Source: CAWCTD01 sp963798455 (GTDB lineage Bacteria > Acidobacteriota > Terriglobia > Bryobacterales > Bryobacteraceae). From it: DNA of 64,000 bases. Both the position numbers and the translations under genes were made by a program. Under the pieces are notes generated by a model. That model did no database searches. It saw only the letters and a program-made list of their open reading frames with translations, and was not told where the DNA came from. Below are positions 34,657 through 43,701 of this stretch, in pieces; the stretch's first letter is position 1; every line of letters starts with the position of its first letter. Location of the stretch: assembly GCA_963798455.1 (NCBI GenBank), contig CAWCTD010000004.1, positions 1,485,788 through 1,549,787 of the forward strand, given 5' to 3'.

Positions 34657-37219
34657 GGCGCTGTACGAGGCGGCGCTGAAGGTGGAGCCTGCCCAGCGCG
34701 CCACCTTCCTCGCGGAGAACTGTGCCGACGATGAATCCCTGCGGCGCGAGGTCGAGTCTCTGCTCCTGCACGATGACAACGCCGGGAGCTTCCTCGAAGT
34801 CCCCGCCCTGGAGATGCTGCCGGACAGAGCCCGCCCAGCCGCCGGACAACGCCTCTCCCACTACGAAATCGTGGAGAAGCTCGGCGAGGGCGGCATGGGC
34901 TTTGTCTACAAGGCCCGCGACACACGCCTGGGCCGCAGCGTCGCCCTGAAGTTCGTCAAGGCCCAGTTCAGCGAGCGCTTCGAGCGCGAGGCGCGGGCCA
35001 TCGCCGCCTTGAATCACCCCCACATCGCAACGCTGTACGAGGTGGGCGAGCATGAAGGCGCGCCTTACCTGGCCATGGAGTTCGTCGAAGGTAACCCCTT
35101 GAAAGGCCCCCGTCCCGTCAAAGAGGTGATCGAGTACGGCATCCAGGTCGCCGACGCGCTGGCGGCGGCGCACGCGGCGGGAATCGTACACCGCGACCTG
35201 AAGCCAGGCAACATCCTGGTCACCCAGAAAGGCTCGGTCAAGATCCTCGATTTCGGCGTAGCGAAGTTGAGAGCACGGGTTGGGGACGGGGCGCCGGCCA
35301 CCGCGACGCTGACAGGGATGAGCGCAGGCACGCCGGGTTACATGTCCCCGGAGCAGATCGACGGCAAGCCGGCGGACGCGCGCAGCGACATCTTCTCCTT
35401 CGGCTGCGTGTTGTATGAGTTGGCGAGCGGGCGGCATGCCTTCGAGGGCGATTCCGTTGGCCAGGTACTGGGAGCCACCGCCACCACCGAGCCGAAGCCT
35501 GTGGATGGGGTGCCGGAGGAACTGGAGAAGCTCATCCGGCGCTGCCTGCGTAAGGACCCCGCGCGCCGCTTCCAGCACATGGCCGACGTGCGGGTGGCGC
35601 TCGAGGAACTGAAGGAAGAATCCGATTCGGGCGCGCTGGTCGCTGCCGCATCGCCCCGGTGGTCGTTCGCGAAGTCGGTCGGACTGGGCCTGGGCATCCT
35701 GGCATCAGTCCTCGTATTGCTGATCGCTCTCAACGTCGGCAGATTGCGCGAACGTGTGCTCGGTCGAGCTAACACGCCCCGCATCACCTCGCTGGCGGTG
35801 CTTCCCGTAAAGAATTTCTCCGGCGATCCATCCCAGGAGTTCTTCGCGGATGGCATGACCGACACCTTGATCGCTGGTCTCGCTCAGATCAAGGCTGTCA
35901 ACAAGGTCATCTCGCGTACCTCGGTCATGCAATACAAGGACGCGAAGAAGTCCCTGCCGCAGATCGCGCGGGAACTGGGGGTAGACGGGATTGTCGAGGC
36001 CTCGGTGATGCGCTCCGGAGGCCGGGTGCGCGTCACGGCCCGGCTGATCGACGCGCGCCAGGACCGGCAACTGTGGGGGAACGACTACGAGCGTGAGATG
36101 ACGGACGTGCTGGCGCTGCAGTCGGAGTTGGTGCAGGCGATTGCGGGCGAGATCCGGGTCCAGGTAACGCCGCAGGAGAGCGAGCGGCTTAAGACCGCAC
36201 GCCTTGTCGATCCCGAGGTCTACGACGCCACGCTCAAAGGGAAAGCGACGCTCGAGTACGCGACGCGCGAGGGGGAGATTCGTCAGGCAATCGAGCTATT
36301 CCAGAAAGCAGTCGACCGGGATCCGACCTACGCCCCAGCCTGGGCGGGATTAGGCGAAGCCATGTGGGCTCTGGCCGCTGCAGGGTTGGAGTTCGTCGCC
36401 CCGGGGGAAGTGCGCGACAAGGCGATCGCGGCGGCCGAGAAGGCGTTGGATCTCGACGAAACTCTCCCGGACGCTCACAAGGCGCGGGCGGTCATCGCCT
36501 TTGACGGGGAATGGGATGTCGCGAAGGCGCAGCGGCACTTTGGAAGGGCCCTCGAACTCCGGCCGGGCTACGCGGCCGCCCACAATCTGTATGGACAGAT
36601 GCTCGCGTCTCCGCTGCTCCGTTTTGACGAAGCGCGCCGGCATTATGATCGGGCCCGCGAACTCGACCCGCTTTCGCCCTGGAACGACATCAACTTGGGC
36701 TGGTGGTGGCTGTACCAGGGACGGCCTGAAAGGGCACTTGAGGAGGGCGAACGGGCACGCCGGCGGGACCCGACGATCTGGGTCATCCGTTGGTACATGG
36801 GATTCGCCCAACTCCTTCTCGGGCAGCCGAGCCAGGCCGTGTCCGAGTTCGATGCGGCACTCGAGCTGCTCCGCCCCGACCGCCCTGCGGCGGTTCTCGC
36901 TCCCCTCGGCTTGGCCTACGGGCTGGCGGGGCGCCGAGCTGACGCCCTCAAGATTCTGGCCGAGATGGAGCACGCTTCACAGAAAGGCTACATCTCGCCG
37001 GTTTCTCTTGCGGTGGTTTACTCCGGGCTCGGTCGAATGGACGAGGCTTTCCGGCTTCTCGATCGAGCCCTTGAGCAGCGGACTCCTTCGCTGGTCTGGT
37101 GCACGCCGTACGCTCCAAACTCTGTCGCCCTCCGGCGCGACCCGCGCTGGAAGCCCTTCATCGACCGGCTCCGGCGGCTCGTGCGGCTGCCTCCGGGCAC
37201 TCCCGATCCGTACTCGTAG
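34628..37219 (+). CDS. Membrane Ser/Thr protein kinase with TolB-like and TPR domains
   Basis: 863 residues. Kinase domain (about 78-335): GEGGMGFVYKARD, ATP-binding Lys108 (VALKF), HRDLKPGNILV with Asp190, DFG with Asp208, SAGTPGYMSPEQIDG and the DIFSFGCVLYELASGRHAF block. A single membrane helix (about 341-363) leads to a periplasmic part: a TolB/FlgO-like N-terminal segment (SLAVLPVKNFSGDPSQEFF...GMTDTLI), then a 300-residue TPR array. The 29-bp overlap with the ECF gene suggests the kinase and sigma factor act in one signalling pathway. Direct phosphorylation of the sigma factor is inferred. The protein ends without a catalytic domain. Confidence 0.93.
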   Translation: MDLEQSRKIEALYEAALKVEPAQRATFLAENCADDESLRREVESLLLHDDNAGSFLEVPALEMLPDRARPAAGQRLSHYEIVEKLGEGGMGFVYKARDTRLGRSVALKFVKAQFSERFEREARAIAALNHPHIATLYEVGEHEGAPYLAMEFVEGNPLKGPRPVKEVIEYGIQVADALAAAHAAGIVHRDLKPGNILVTQKGSVKILDFGVAKLRARVGDGAPATATLTGMSAGTPGYMSPEQIDGKPADARSDIFSFGCVLYELASGRHAFEGDSVGQVLGATATTEPKPVDGVPEELEKLIRRCLRKDPARRFQHMADVRVALEELKEESDSGALVAAASPRWSFAKSVGLGLGILASVLVLLIALNVGRLRERVLGRANTPRITSLAVLPVKNFSGDPSQEFFADGMTDTLIAGLAQIKAVNKVISRTSVMQYKDAKKSLPQIARELGVDGIVEASVMRSGGRVRVTARLIDARQDRQLWGNDYEREMTDVLALQSELVQAIAGEIRVQVTPQESERLKTARLVDPEVYDATLKGKATLEYATREGEIRQAIELFQKAVDRDPTYAPAWAGLGEAMWALAAAGLEFVAPGEVRDKAIAAAEKALDLDETLPDAHKARAVIAFDGEWDVAKAQRHFGRALELRPGYAAAHNLYGQMLASPLLRFDEARRHYDRARELDPLSPWNDINLGWWWLYQGRPERALEEGERARRRDPTIWVIRWYMGFAQLLLGQPSQAVSEFDAALELLRPDRPAAVLAPLGLAYGLAGRRADALKILAEMEHASQKGYISPVSLAVVYSGLGRMDEAFRLLDRALEQRTPSLVWCTPYAPNSVALRRDPRWKPFIDRLRRLVRLPPGTPDPYS

Positions 37220-37275
37220 CGCAGCGCACCTGCCGCTAGTTCCGCCGCTTCAGCGTGGGGGGACCGTCGTCGTCC

Positions 37276-38580
37276 CTACGGCTTGGTGGCGTCGAAGTCG
37301 ATGTTCGATTCGGCTTCGTACTTGTGATAGTTGCGAAAATCCAGCGTGTTGCGGCTGCAGTTCGCCGTCCCGCGCTGGCAGCTCAGGCTTTCGGCGTGTA
37401 CCGGCAACAGGAACTCCTTGCCGCCCAGCCTGACATTCCCATAATCCACCGCTGACTCGACCGCGTTGAAGGGGAAGCCTTCCGGCAGGGACCGCGCCTG
37501 CATTTCGATGCGCAGCACGCGGCCGCTCTCCGGCTCGATCCACACCGACCCCCTGTAGGCCGGGTTGATCGACTGCGCCTCCGCCTGCACGTGCCAGTGC
37601 GAATGAGGCTGCTGCACGTCGAAATCGTACACGCGCGCCGGGACGCCGGAGGAGACCGAACGGCCGCGGAAGCGGAAGTCCGCGTCGGTAGCCTGAGAAA
37701 ACAGGTCCAGCAGCATGGACGCGAACTCGCCGGTCGACCACGCGCCCTCCAGTTCCTCGACCTGTTTGTGCGTGGGCTTATCGTTGACCGCTACATTGCG
37801 GTAGCTCTCGTGGCCATTCTCGTAAACCAGATCCATCGAGACCACGTCCTGGGCCCGCCAGTCCGCCGGACGCGCGGTGCTGTAGAAACGCGACATCAAC
37901 TCCTTGCACAGGTAGTTGGGCAGCCCTTCGGAGAATGTCACGGCCGCCGCGCGCGCCTTCACCAGGAAAGCGTCCACGGCTTCGACAGCCGGAGGAGCCG
38001 GCTCGGGGGAAGGAGTTGAACTCGCCTCGGTCTCCGGAGCCTCGCGTTTCTCGGGTACGCCACGCTTCAAGACCGGAGGCCCCGGGTCGTCAGGATCACG
38101 GGGCGCCGCCGCCGGGGGTGTGGGCGCCGGGCTCGCGCCGGGCTCGGGCTTCGCCGAGGCTGTCTCGGGCGGCTCCAGGTAGACGCTGCGGGCGTAGAGC
38201 CGCCCCCGCTGGTCCTGGGTGGCTTCCACGGACACGTCATCGCCAGGCTTGAGGTCGGCCGCGCCTATCTCTTTAGAGTCCTTGTAGAACCTTGTGTCCT
38301 TGGTCCGTTGGAATTCCAGAGTACGCGCGTCCCGGGCTTCGACGGTGAGGGACTTGTCGTCGATCTTCGTCAATTTGCCCGTCGCGCGCGTGGTGGCCTC
38401 CTCCGGCGCAGTCTGACCACCAGGGGCCTGCCCTCCGCGGCGCGGCAGGGGAAACCGGGTGCCGGGGATCCCCCAGGGCCCGTTCGAGCCGCCGCCCGGA
38501 AGCGGCACCGGCGAGCGGTCGATTTGAGCGAAGGATATAGCCTGAGCGGCGAAAACGACGAGCAAAGCTCTTGGGCGCAT
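37276..38580 (-). CDS. Secreted protein with a DUF5666-like domain, 434 aa
   Basis: Signal peptide (ALLVVFAAQAISFAQ). Residues about 65-125 form a small beta-barrel domain (GKLTKIDDKSLTVEARDARTL, then KDTRFYKDSKEIGAADLKPGD), of the DUF5666/OB-like kind. A long Pro/Glu/Ala-rich linker (125-205) leads to a second domain (205-434) with PNYLCKELMSRFY, SYRNVAVNDKP, DFDVQQPHSHWHVQ and FLLPVHAESLSCQRGTANCSR. The second domain recurs in secreted acidobacterial proteins of unknown role. It is divergently transcribed from a gene for a one-domain protein that carries the same small domain, 98 bp away. Confidence 0.7.
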   Translation of the reverse strand: MRPRALLVVFAAQAISFAQIDRSPVPLPGGGSNGPWGIPGTRFPLPRRGGQAPGGQTAPEEATTRATGKLTKIDDKSLTVEARDARTLEFQRTKDTRFYKDSKEIGAADLKPGDDVSVEATQDQRGRLYARSVYLEPPETASAKPEPGASPAPTPPAAAPRDPDDPGPPVLKRGVPEKREAPETEASSTPSPEPAPPAVEAVDAFLVKARAAAVTFSEGLPNYLCKELMSRFYSTARPADWRAQDVVSMDLVYENGHESYRNVAVNDKPTHKQVEELEGAWSTGEFASMLLDLFSQATDADFRFRGRSVSSGVPARVYDFDVQQPHSHWHVQAEAQSINPAYRGSVWIEPESGRVLRIEMQARSLPEGFPFNAVESAVDYGNVRLGGKEFLLPVHAESLSCQRGTANCSRNTLDFRNYHKYEAESNIDFDATKP

Positions 38581-38678
38581 GAGTCCCCCCTTTGGAGCGC
38601 CGGCCCTCCTGAATGCTCCGATGCGCGGCGGGCGCGGGCGGTTACCCTGAAGTCGCTTAATATGGAGTTGGGAGACCC

Positions 38679-39002
38679 GTGGGACGTAGCCGTTGGATCA
38701 GTTTTGCGCTAATGCTCGTCGTCGTGACCGGGATGCCGGCCTTTTGCCAGGAGGAGGCGCCCCTGGCGAGCCTCACCGGCACCATCCGCGAAATCACCAG
38801 AACCAAGCTGGCAGTCGAAACGGCGGGCTCCAACGTCATCGAGTTCAACTGCACCGCAAAGACCAGGTACTTCGACGGGACCAAGAAACTCGACCGCTCG
38901 GCTCTCAAGCCGGGCACCCGAGTGACGGTGGAGGCCAGACGGGGCCTGAACGGCTTCGTGGAGGCCGTGAACGTCCGCCTGGAGCGCCTGAAGACAAGGT
39001 GA
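38679..39002 (+). CDS. Small secreted DUF5666-like protein, 107 aa
   Basis: GTG 38679 (shown as M) starts a signal peptide (ISFALMLVVVTGMPAFC, then QEEAPLASLTG). The mature part is one beta domain: GTIREITRTKLAVETAGSNV, TKTRYFDGTKKLDRSALKPGTRVTVEARR. It matches the first domain of the divergent 434-residue protein in order of elements (K.DKSLTVEA / T.TR(F/Y)...LKPG..V.VEA), so the two probably come from one duplicated module. A Cys near cleavage might be a lipobox. The function is unknown. Confidence 0.75.
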   Translation: MGRSRWISFALMLVVVTGMPAFCQEEAPLASLTGTIREITRTKLAVETAGSNVIEFNCTAKTRYFDGTKKLDRSALKPGTRVTVEARRGLNGFVEAVNVRLERLKTR

Positions 39003-39052
39003 GCGCACGTTGAAGGCCGCGGCCCTGCGGTGCTTGGTTGTATATTCAGAAA

Positions 39053-39949
39053 GTGATCAAATGCGCCATCGTTCCGGTTGCCGGCTACGGAACGCGGCTT
39101 CTCCCCGCCACTAAGTCCCAGCCGAAAGAAATGCTGCCGGTCGCCCGCAAGCCGATCGTGCAGTATGTGGTCGAGGAGCTGGTTGCCAATTCGGTCGAAG
39201 AAATTCTCTTCGTAACGGGCCGCAACAAGAGCTCCATTGAGAATCACTTCGACCAGGACCCCGAGTTAATGCGCCTGCTCAGCGCGGGAAACAAACTGGA
39301 TCTGCTGGAGGAGCTGCGGTCCGAGGAACTGCTGGCGCACTTCTATTACACCCGCCAGCGATTCCAGCGCGGCCTCGGAGACGCGGTCCTCTGCGGCGAG
39401 AGTTTCGCCAGTGAACGTCCCTTCGTGGTCGCGCTGGGCGATTCCATCCTGGGGCTCCACGCCAACTCCAGGTCCGTGGCGCGGATGTCCGAACTGTTCG
39501 AATCGCGGCACGCTAGCTGCGTGATCGCCGTAGAGGAGGTCCCGCCGGGCGAGGTGGGCCACTACGGGATCATCAAGCCCGCCAAAGAGGATAGCGAGTG
39601 TATTCGCGTGGCGGGGCTGGTGGAGAAGCCCGAGCCGGAAGCCGCGCCCAGCAACCTGGCCATCGCGGGCCGCTACATCTTCTCGCCCCTGGTCTTCGAC
39701 ATGATCCGGCAGGTCCAGCCCGATGCTCGGGGTGAGGTCCAGCTCACCGACGCCATCCGGGGCCTGTGCGAAGAGGGCAAGCGGGTCCTGGCCGTAAGGC
39801 TCCCTGCCGGCGAGAAGCGCTATGACATCGGAAACTTCCCAAGCTACTTCGAGACCTTCGTTGAGTTCGCGCTGGCCGACCCGGCCTACGGAGCCCAGTT
39901 CCGGCGTACCATCGAGCACCTGTTGGAGATGACAAAGAAGACAGCATGA
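39053..39949 (+). CDS. galU: UTP-glucose-1-phosphate uridylyltransferase
   Basis: Makes UDP-glucose from UTP and glucose-1-phosphate. GTG 39053 (VIKCAIVPVAGYGTRLLPATKSQPKEML) is preferred because it matches family N-termini; TTG 39038 is upstream in frame. The nucleotide-binding signature GYGTRLLPATKSQPKEMLPV and the PIVQYVVEELV block are followed by GDAVLCGESF, GHYGIIKP, VEKPEPEAAPSNLAIAGRY and GEKRYDIGNFPSYFETFV. The gene overlaps galE by 4 bp (ATGA). Together they supply UDP-glucose and UDP-galactose, sugar donors for glycosyltransferases such as those at 22-26 kb, and glucose-1-phosphate could come from GlgP. Confidence 0.95.
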   Translation: MIKCAIVPVAGYGTRLLPATKSQPKEMLPVARKPIVQYVVEELVANSVEEILFVTGRNKSSIENHFDQDPELMRLLSAGNKLDLLEELRSEELLAHFYYTRQRFQRGLGDAVLCGESFASERPFVVALGDSILGLHANSRSVARMSELFESRHASCVIAVEEVPPGEVGHYGIIKPAKEDSECIRVAGLVEKPEPEAAPSNLAIAGRYIFSPLVFDMIRQVQPDARGEVQLTDAIRGLCEEGKRVLAVRLPAGEKRYDIGNFPSYFETFVEFALADPAYGAQFRRTIEHLLEMTKKTA

Positions 39950-40917
39950 AGAAAATCCTCGTAACCGGCGGGGCCGGCTACATCGGCTCGCACACCGTAC
40001 AATGGCTGATCCGCAAGGGCTTCGACCCGGTCGTCGTGGATAACCTCTCCAGGGGCTATCGTCACAACGTGGGCGCCAACCGCCTGCACGTGATGGATAT
40101 CGCGGACACCGCGACGCTCGGGGGCCTGATGGAGCAGGAAGGCGTCGAAGCAGTGATCCACTTTGCCGCGTTCATTGCCGTCGGAGAGTCGGTCCAGGAG
40201 CCCGAGATGTACTTCTCCAACAATGTCGCTGGCTCCCTTTCCCTGCTCCGGGCTATGCGTCGCACCGGCGTCACGCGGCTGGTTTTCTCTTCCACCGCGG
40301 CGGTCTACGGGACCCCCGAGCGGGTCCCCATCCCGGAAGACGCGCCATACGCTCCGGTCAGCCCCTACGGCGAGTCAAAAGTCATGGTGGAGAAAATCCT
40401 GGGCTGGCTCGACCAGTGCCGGGGGCTGCGCAGCGTCGCGTTGCGCTACTTCAACGCGTGTGGCGCGGATCCGGAAGCTGGGCTGGGCGAGGAGCACGAT
40501 CCGGAAACCCACCTGATCCCGTTGTTGCTGCGGGCGGTCCGCACTCGCCAGCCGATCACGTTGTTCGGCGACGACTACGACACACCGGACGGCACCTGCG
40601 TGCGTGACTACATCCACGTCAACGACCTCGCCGAGGCCCACATCCTGGCGCTGGAAGCGCTGTTGGCCGGAGCTGAGTCGGGGGCTTACAACGTCGGGAC
40701 AGGCTCGGGGCACTCGGTTCTGGAGGTGCTCAGAGCGGTCGAAGAGGTGACCGATCAGAAGGTGCCGTTCGTCATGGGCCCCAGACGACCGGGGGACTCC
40801 GCGGTGCTGGTTGCGGACTCTAGCCGGCTCACTCGCACCTTCGGGTGGAAGCCTCAGTTCACCGGCCTGCGCGAGATCGTCTCCTCGGCGTGGGACTTCG
40901 AGAGCAAGCGAAGCTAA
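39946..40917 (+). CDS. galE: UDP-glucose 4-epimerase
   Basis: Extended short-chain dehydrogenase, 323 residues. NAD-binding GGAGYIGS (8-15), catalytic SST (115-117), Tyr141 and Lys145 (YGESK), then LRYFNACGADPEAGLGEEHDP, GDDYDTPDGTCVRDYIHVNDL and GSGHSVLEVLRAVEEVT. It interconverts UDP-glucose and UDP-galactose. ATG 39946 overlaps the galU stop as ATGA. The stop overlaps the end of the convergent secreted protein gene by 4 bp. Confidence 0.95.
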   Translation: MKKILVTGGAGYIGSHTVQWLIRKGFDPVVVDNLSRGYRHNVGANRLHVMDIADTATLGGLMEQEGVEAVIHFAAFIAVGESVQEPEMYFSNNVAGSLSLLRAMRRTGVTRLVFSSTAAVYGTPERVPIPEDAPYAPVSPYGESKVMVEKILGWLDQCRGLRSVALRYFNACGADPEAGLGEEHDPETHLIPLLLRAVRTRQPITLFGDDYDTPDGTCVRDYIHVNDLAEAHILALEALLAGAESGAYNVGTGSGHSVLEVLRAVEEVTDQKVPFVMGPRRPGDSAVLVADSSRLTRTFGWKPQFTGLREIVSSAWDFESKRS

Positions 40918-41600
40918 GGAATGGAGCCGGAGACGGGACCCGCGGCGGGCAGGCTCAACGGCAATTGCTGCTCGCGGTTCAGCTTCTGCGTGAGCCCGCG
41001 GTCAACCTCGGAGAGCGCGACCTGCCGCTCGTTGTCATCCCTGTCGATGTAATGCAGCGTCCGTCCCTGAACCCAGACGGCGACTGCGGAGGCCTTCGAG
41101 CCGTCCTTAAGCGCGATCACAAAAGCCCGCTGTTCCGCTGGCGGAGCTGGAGCGGTCTCCGCCTCACTGAAATTGTACTCGTGAACGACGGGCTGAGCCG
41201 GCTTGGGAGGCGGCGCCGGAGCTGCCGGCTGAAACGCAGCCAGGGTCGGCGGTTGAACCACGAATATGTTCGGCGCCGGCGCGTACGAGTAGACCTCGTC
41301 GCCGAAGTACCCCGGCCACACCAGCGGATAGAACGATGACCCACGGCCCAGCCGGCCAAACCGGTTGCCCGCGAAGGGTGCGCGGCGCTGGAGAAACGGC
41401 TCGCCCCCCAGTGGCGGGATCGGCTCTAGCTGCGGGAGACCAAACTGCCTTTGGAAGCCCGGGGAACGGAATCCCGCTCCGGGGCGGACGACCGCGAATC
41501 CACCCGACGCCGGGCGGCTAGCACCTCCGCCGAAACCGCCGGCGCGTTGGCCGAAGGCCGATGTGCTCAGGACGAGCAGGCCAAGCCAGAAGACCTTCAT
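40914..41600 (-). CDS. Secreted Pro-rich hypothetical protein, 228 aa
   Basis: ATG 41600 follows GGAGGGG; the longer open frame above it is unlikely to be coding. A signal peptide (MKVFWLGLLVLSTSAFGQ) leads to a Gly/Arg-rich, low-complexity segment, a tyrosine/Pro-rich middle (YPLVWPGYFGDEVYSYAPAPN), a Pro/Ala linker, and a C-terminal beta segment (AFVIALKDGSKASAVAVWVQ...LHYIDRDDNERQVALSEVDR). The last part recurs in small acidobacterial exported proteins. No function is assigned. Convergent with galE. Confidence 0.65.
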   Translation of the reverse strand: MKVFWLGLLVLSTSAFGQRAGGFGGGASRPASGGFAVVRPGAGFRSPGFQRQFGLPQLEPIPPLGGEPFLQRRAPFAGNRFGRLGRGSSFYPLVWPGYFGDEVYSYAPAPNIFVVQPPTLAAFQPAAPAPPPKPAQPVVHEYNFSEAETAPAPPAEQRAFVIALKDGSKASAVAVWVQGRTLHYIDRDDNERQVALSEVDRGLTQKLNREQQLPLSLPAAGPVSGSIP

Positions 41601-41846
41601 AACTGCCCCTCCCGACCATGAGGATAGCGCCCCGGCCGGGCGTTGACAACCGGGTCGTGAGGTGTGCAAGGGAGACGCCTGTCCGCGTTTTGCGGATTTG
41701 GCCGCCGAGTTCGCACCGATTGTTCCCGACCCAGCGGGAAGGCATCGGCGGGTGAGGTCATCCTAAAATCGATACAGTAAAGCCTCCGCCCCGACGATCA
41801 CATCGGGGAACCTGTGGCAACAGGGCGTTCAGGATGAGGGGCTGCC

Positions 41847-42887
41847 GTGAAGAAGACTGATATCCTTCGTGGCTGGTACCGTATACTCCAAGGCCATAGG
41901 CCTTTGATGTCGATCGAAATCACCAAGGAGTGTCCGCTTCGATGCCCGGGCTGTTACGCCTATGAGGCCGGACACCTGGGCGCGGCCGCAACGCTTCGAG
42001 AGCTGGCCGATCATAGGGGCGATTCGCTCGTGGACGGGGTCATGGCGCTGGTACGCCGCTATCGGCCGATACATCTCTCGATTGTTGGTGGTGAACCGCT
42101 GGTGCGTCACCGTGAGCTGGATCTGTTGCTCCCGAAACTTGATCGGATGCGGATTGAAGTGCAGCTTGTGACCAGCGCCGTCCGAGTCATCCCTGTGCAC
42201 TGGGCAACGTTGAAGTGCCTGCACCTCGTCGTGTCCGTGGATGGCCTTCCGCCAGAGCATGATCGAAGACGCTCGCCCGCGACTTACGAACGCATCCTGC
42301 AGCACATCCAGGGGCACAGCGTCATCGTGCACTGTACGATCACCCGGCAGCAGCTTCAGCGGTCCGGCTACCTCCACGAATTCGCGCAATTCTGGTCGGA
42401 GCGTCAGGAGGCGAGGAAAATCTGGTTCAGCCTCTTCACCCCTCAGGAGGGTGACGACTCTCAGGAACGCCTCACGCTACCTGATCGTGCCCGCGCCATC
42501 GGTGATCTCAAGGCGGTATCAGAGCGATTCAAGAAGGTCGATATGTCGAAGGCGGCGCTGGAGGGTTTCGCCCGTCCTCCCGCATCCCGTGCCGGCTGTG
42601 TGTTCGCGCAGCTCTCAACCTGCCTGTCAGCGGACCTCAGCACCGAGGTCACGCCATGCCAGTTCGGTGGAGAACCTGTCTGTGCTCAGTGCGGCTGTCT
42701 CGCCACGGCTGGTCTTGCTTCTCTGGGGCGGTACAAGCTCGGTGGGCTGGTTCCGATTTCGAGTGTGTACTTTCTCTCGAAGAGGATAGGAGAAAGGCTC
42801 AAGCGTCGTCCCAGCCGGCTCGCCAAGCCTCGCGCCGACTCTGCCGGCTCCAGCCCAGAGCCAGCGCCACGGCCGCTGGAGCAGTGA
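41847..42887 (+). CDS. Radical SAM protein with C-terminal Cys cluster
   Basis: 346 residues from GTG 41847 (VKKTDILRGWYRILQ). The radical SAM motif is CPLRCPGC (Cys29, Cys33, Cys36) for a [4Fe-4S] cluster and SAM cleavage. SIVGGEPLV, HLVVSVDGLPPEHD and the fold fit that class. Near residues 258-290, further cysteines (GCVFAQLSTCLSADLSTEVTPC, QCGCLATAG, 10-20 residues apart) could bind a second cluster, as in SPASM-type enzymes. The Arg/Pro-rich tail after about 330 looks unstructured. The substrate cannot be read from sequence. It stands alone, with 246 bp of quiet DNA upstream and no typical RiPP precursor recognised beside it. Confidence 0.85.
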   Translation: MKKTDILRGWYRILQGHRPLMSIEITKECPLRCPGCYAYEAGHLGAAATLRELADHRGDSLVDGVMALVRRYRPIHLSIVGGEPLVRHRELDLLLPKLDRMRIEVQLVTSAVRVIPVHWATLKCLHLVVSVDGLPPEHDRRRSPATYERILQHIQGHSVIVHCTITRQQLQRSGYLHEFAQFWSERQEARKIWFSLFTPQEGDDSQERLTLPDRARAIGDLKAVSERFKKVDMSKAALEGFARPPASRAGCVFAQLSTCLSADLSTEVTPCQFGGEPVCAQCGCLATAGLASLGRYKLGGLVPISSVYFLSKRIGERLKRRPSRLAKPRADSAGSSPEPAPRPLEQ

Positions 42888-43092
42888 TGTCCCACGGCAT
42901 ACTGGTCCTGCCCCACCGGTTTGCTTTCGTTTGGACTGCACTCGCGGCACGGAGCAGCGGTCGCCGACGGGTGGCGGCCAACATCCGAAGAGAATGTCGC
43001 CGCTCAGGTACACCCTGGAACCGTTCAACGTGGTATTCCGCCAGTTGGAGGACGGACACGACCTTTTGTGACTCACTTGCGTCTATTCACAC
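42888..43092 (+). other. Intergenic, 205 bp, nothing supported
   Basis: No open frame of credible codon use was found on either strand. No hairpin with a T tract was found either. Confidence 0.5.
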
Positions 43093-43422
43093 ATGGGACA
43101 CCGAACGACAGAAGCTCAGGCACGGCTGGTAGCCTTGCGAACAGCCTACGAAGATGCGTTCCGGCGGTTCTCGGAGCAGGTTCGTTTTCTGCAATCAATG
43201 ACCAAGCACCCAACTCAGGACAGGACGGTAATCGAAAGGGCGAGGCGCCAGGTTGAGCAGGCGCGGTCAGTGTACCACGGCAGCCGCGAATCACTGGCAC
43301 AGTTCATCTTGTCCCGCGACATGAGGGGCGCCGCTGCCGGATCACTGGCCTTCTGTCCTTGGGAGAATACCGGTCAAAGCGGCGACCGGGCCGAGGAGCG
43401 CTGTTACCGTGCGGAGCAGTAG
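43093..43422 (+). CDS. Hypothetical helical protein, 109 aa
   Basis: ATG 43093 opens MGHRTTEAQARLVALRTAYE, a charged, heptad-rich stretch (about 5-75) that could form a coiled coil: LRTAYEDAFRRFSEQVRFLQ and IERARRQVEQARSVYHGSR. The tail has two Cys and many charged residues (CPWENTGQSGDRAEERCYR). No signal peptide or domain is recognised. No Shine-Dalgarno is visible. It may be a real small gene or a chance open frame. Confidence 0.4.
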   Translation: MGHRTTEAQARLVALRTAYEDAFRRFSEQVRFLQSMTKHPTQDRTVIERARRQVEQARSVYHGSRESLAQFILSRDMRGAAAGSLAFCPWENTGQSGDRAEERCYRAEQ

Positions 43423-43701
43423 ATTCCCGACACGTCTTAATGTGTGCGGTCGCGCGCCTTCATCGAGAAGAACACGAGCAAGCTCAAGCTCAAACCCCGC
43501 ACCGGGGAATGAGTGCTGTTGGGTGCCGCCTTCCTGCTGTTGCGGCACACCTGCCGGCTCGTCCCGCTCGGACGGCAAACATTACACGTGCGGCGTGTAC
43601 GGATGGAGCCGGATGCACGTGAGGCGAGCCCACAAGCCGTTGGAAACAAGTCAACTATGGTTTGGCCAGAATCTTGCCCAAGCCTCTTTGTGGAGCCTTC
43701 G
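43423..43701 (+). other. Intergenic, 279 bp, nothing supported
   Basis: Several overlapping open frames run through here, but they start far inside each other and show no family signature. The real gene that follows starts at ATG 43702 with a signal peptide. Confidence 0.45.
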
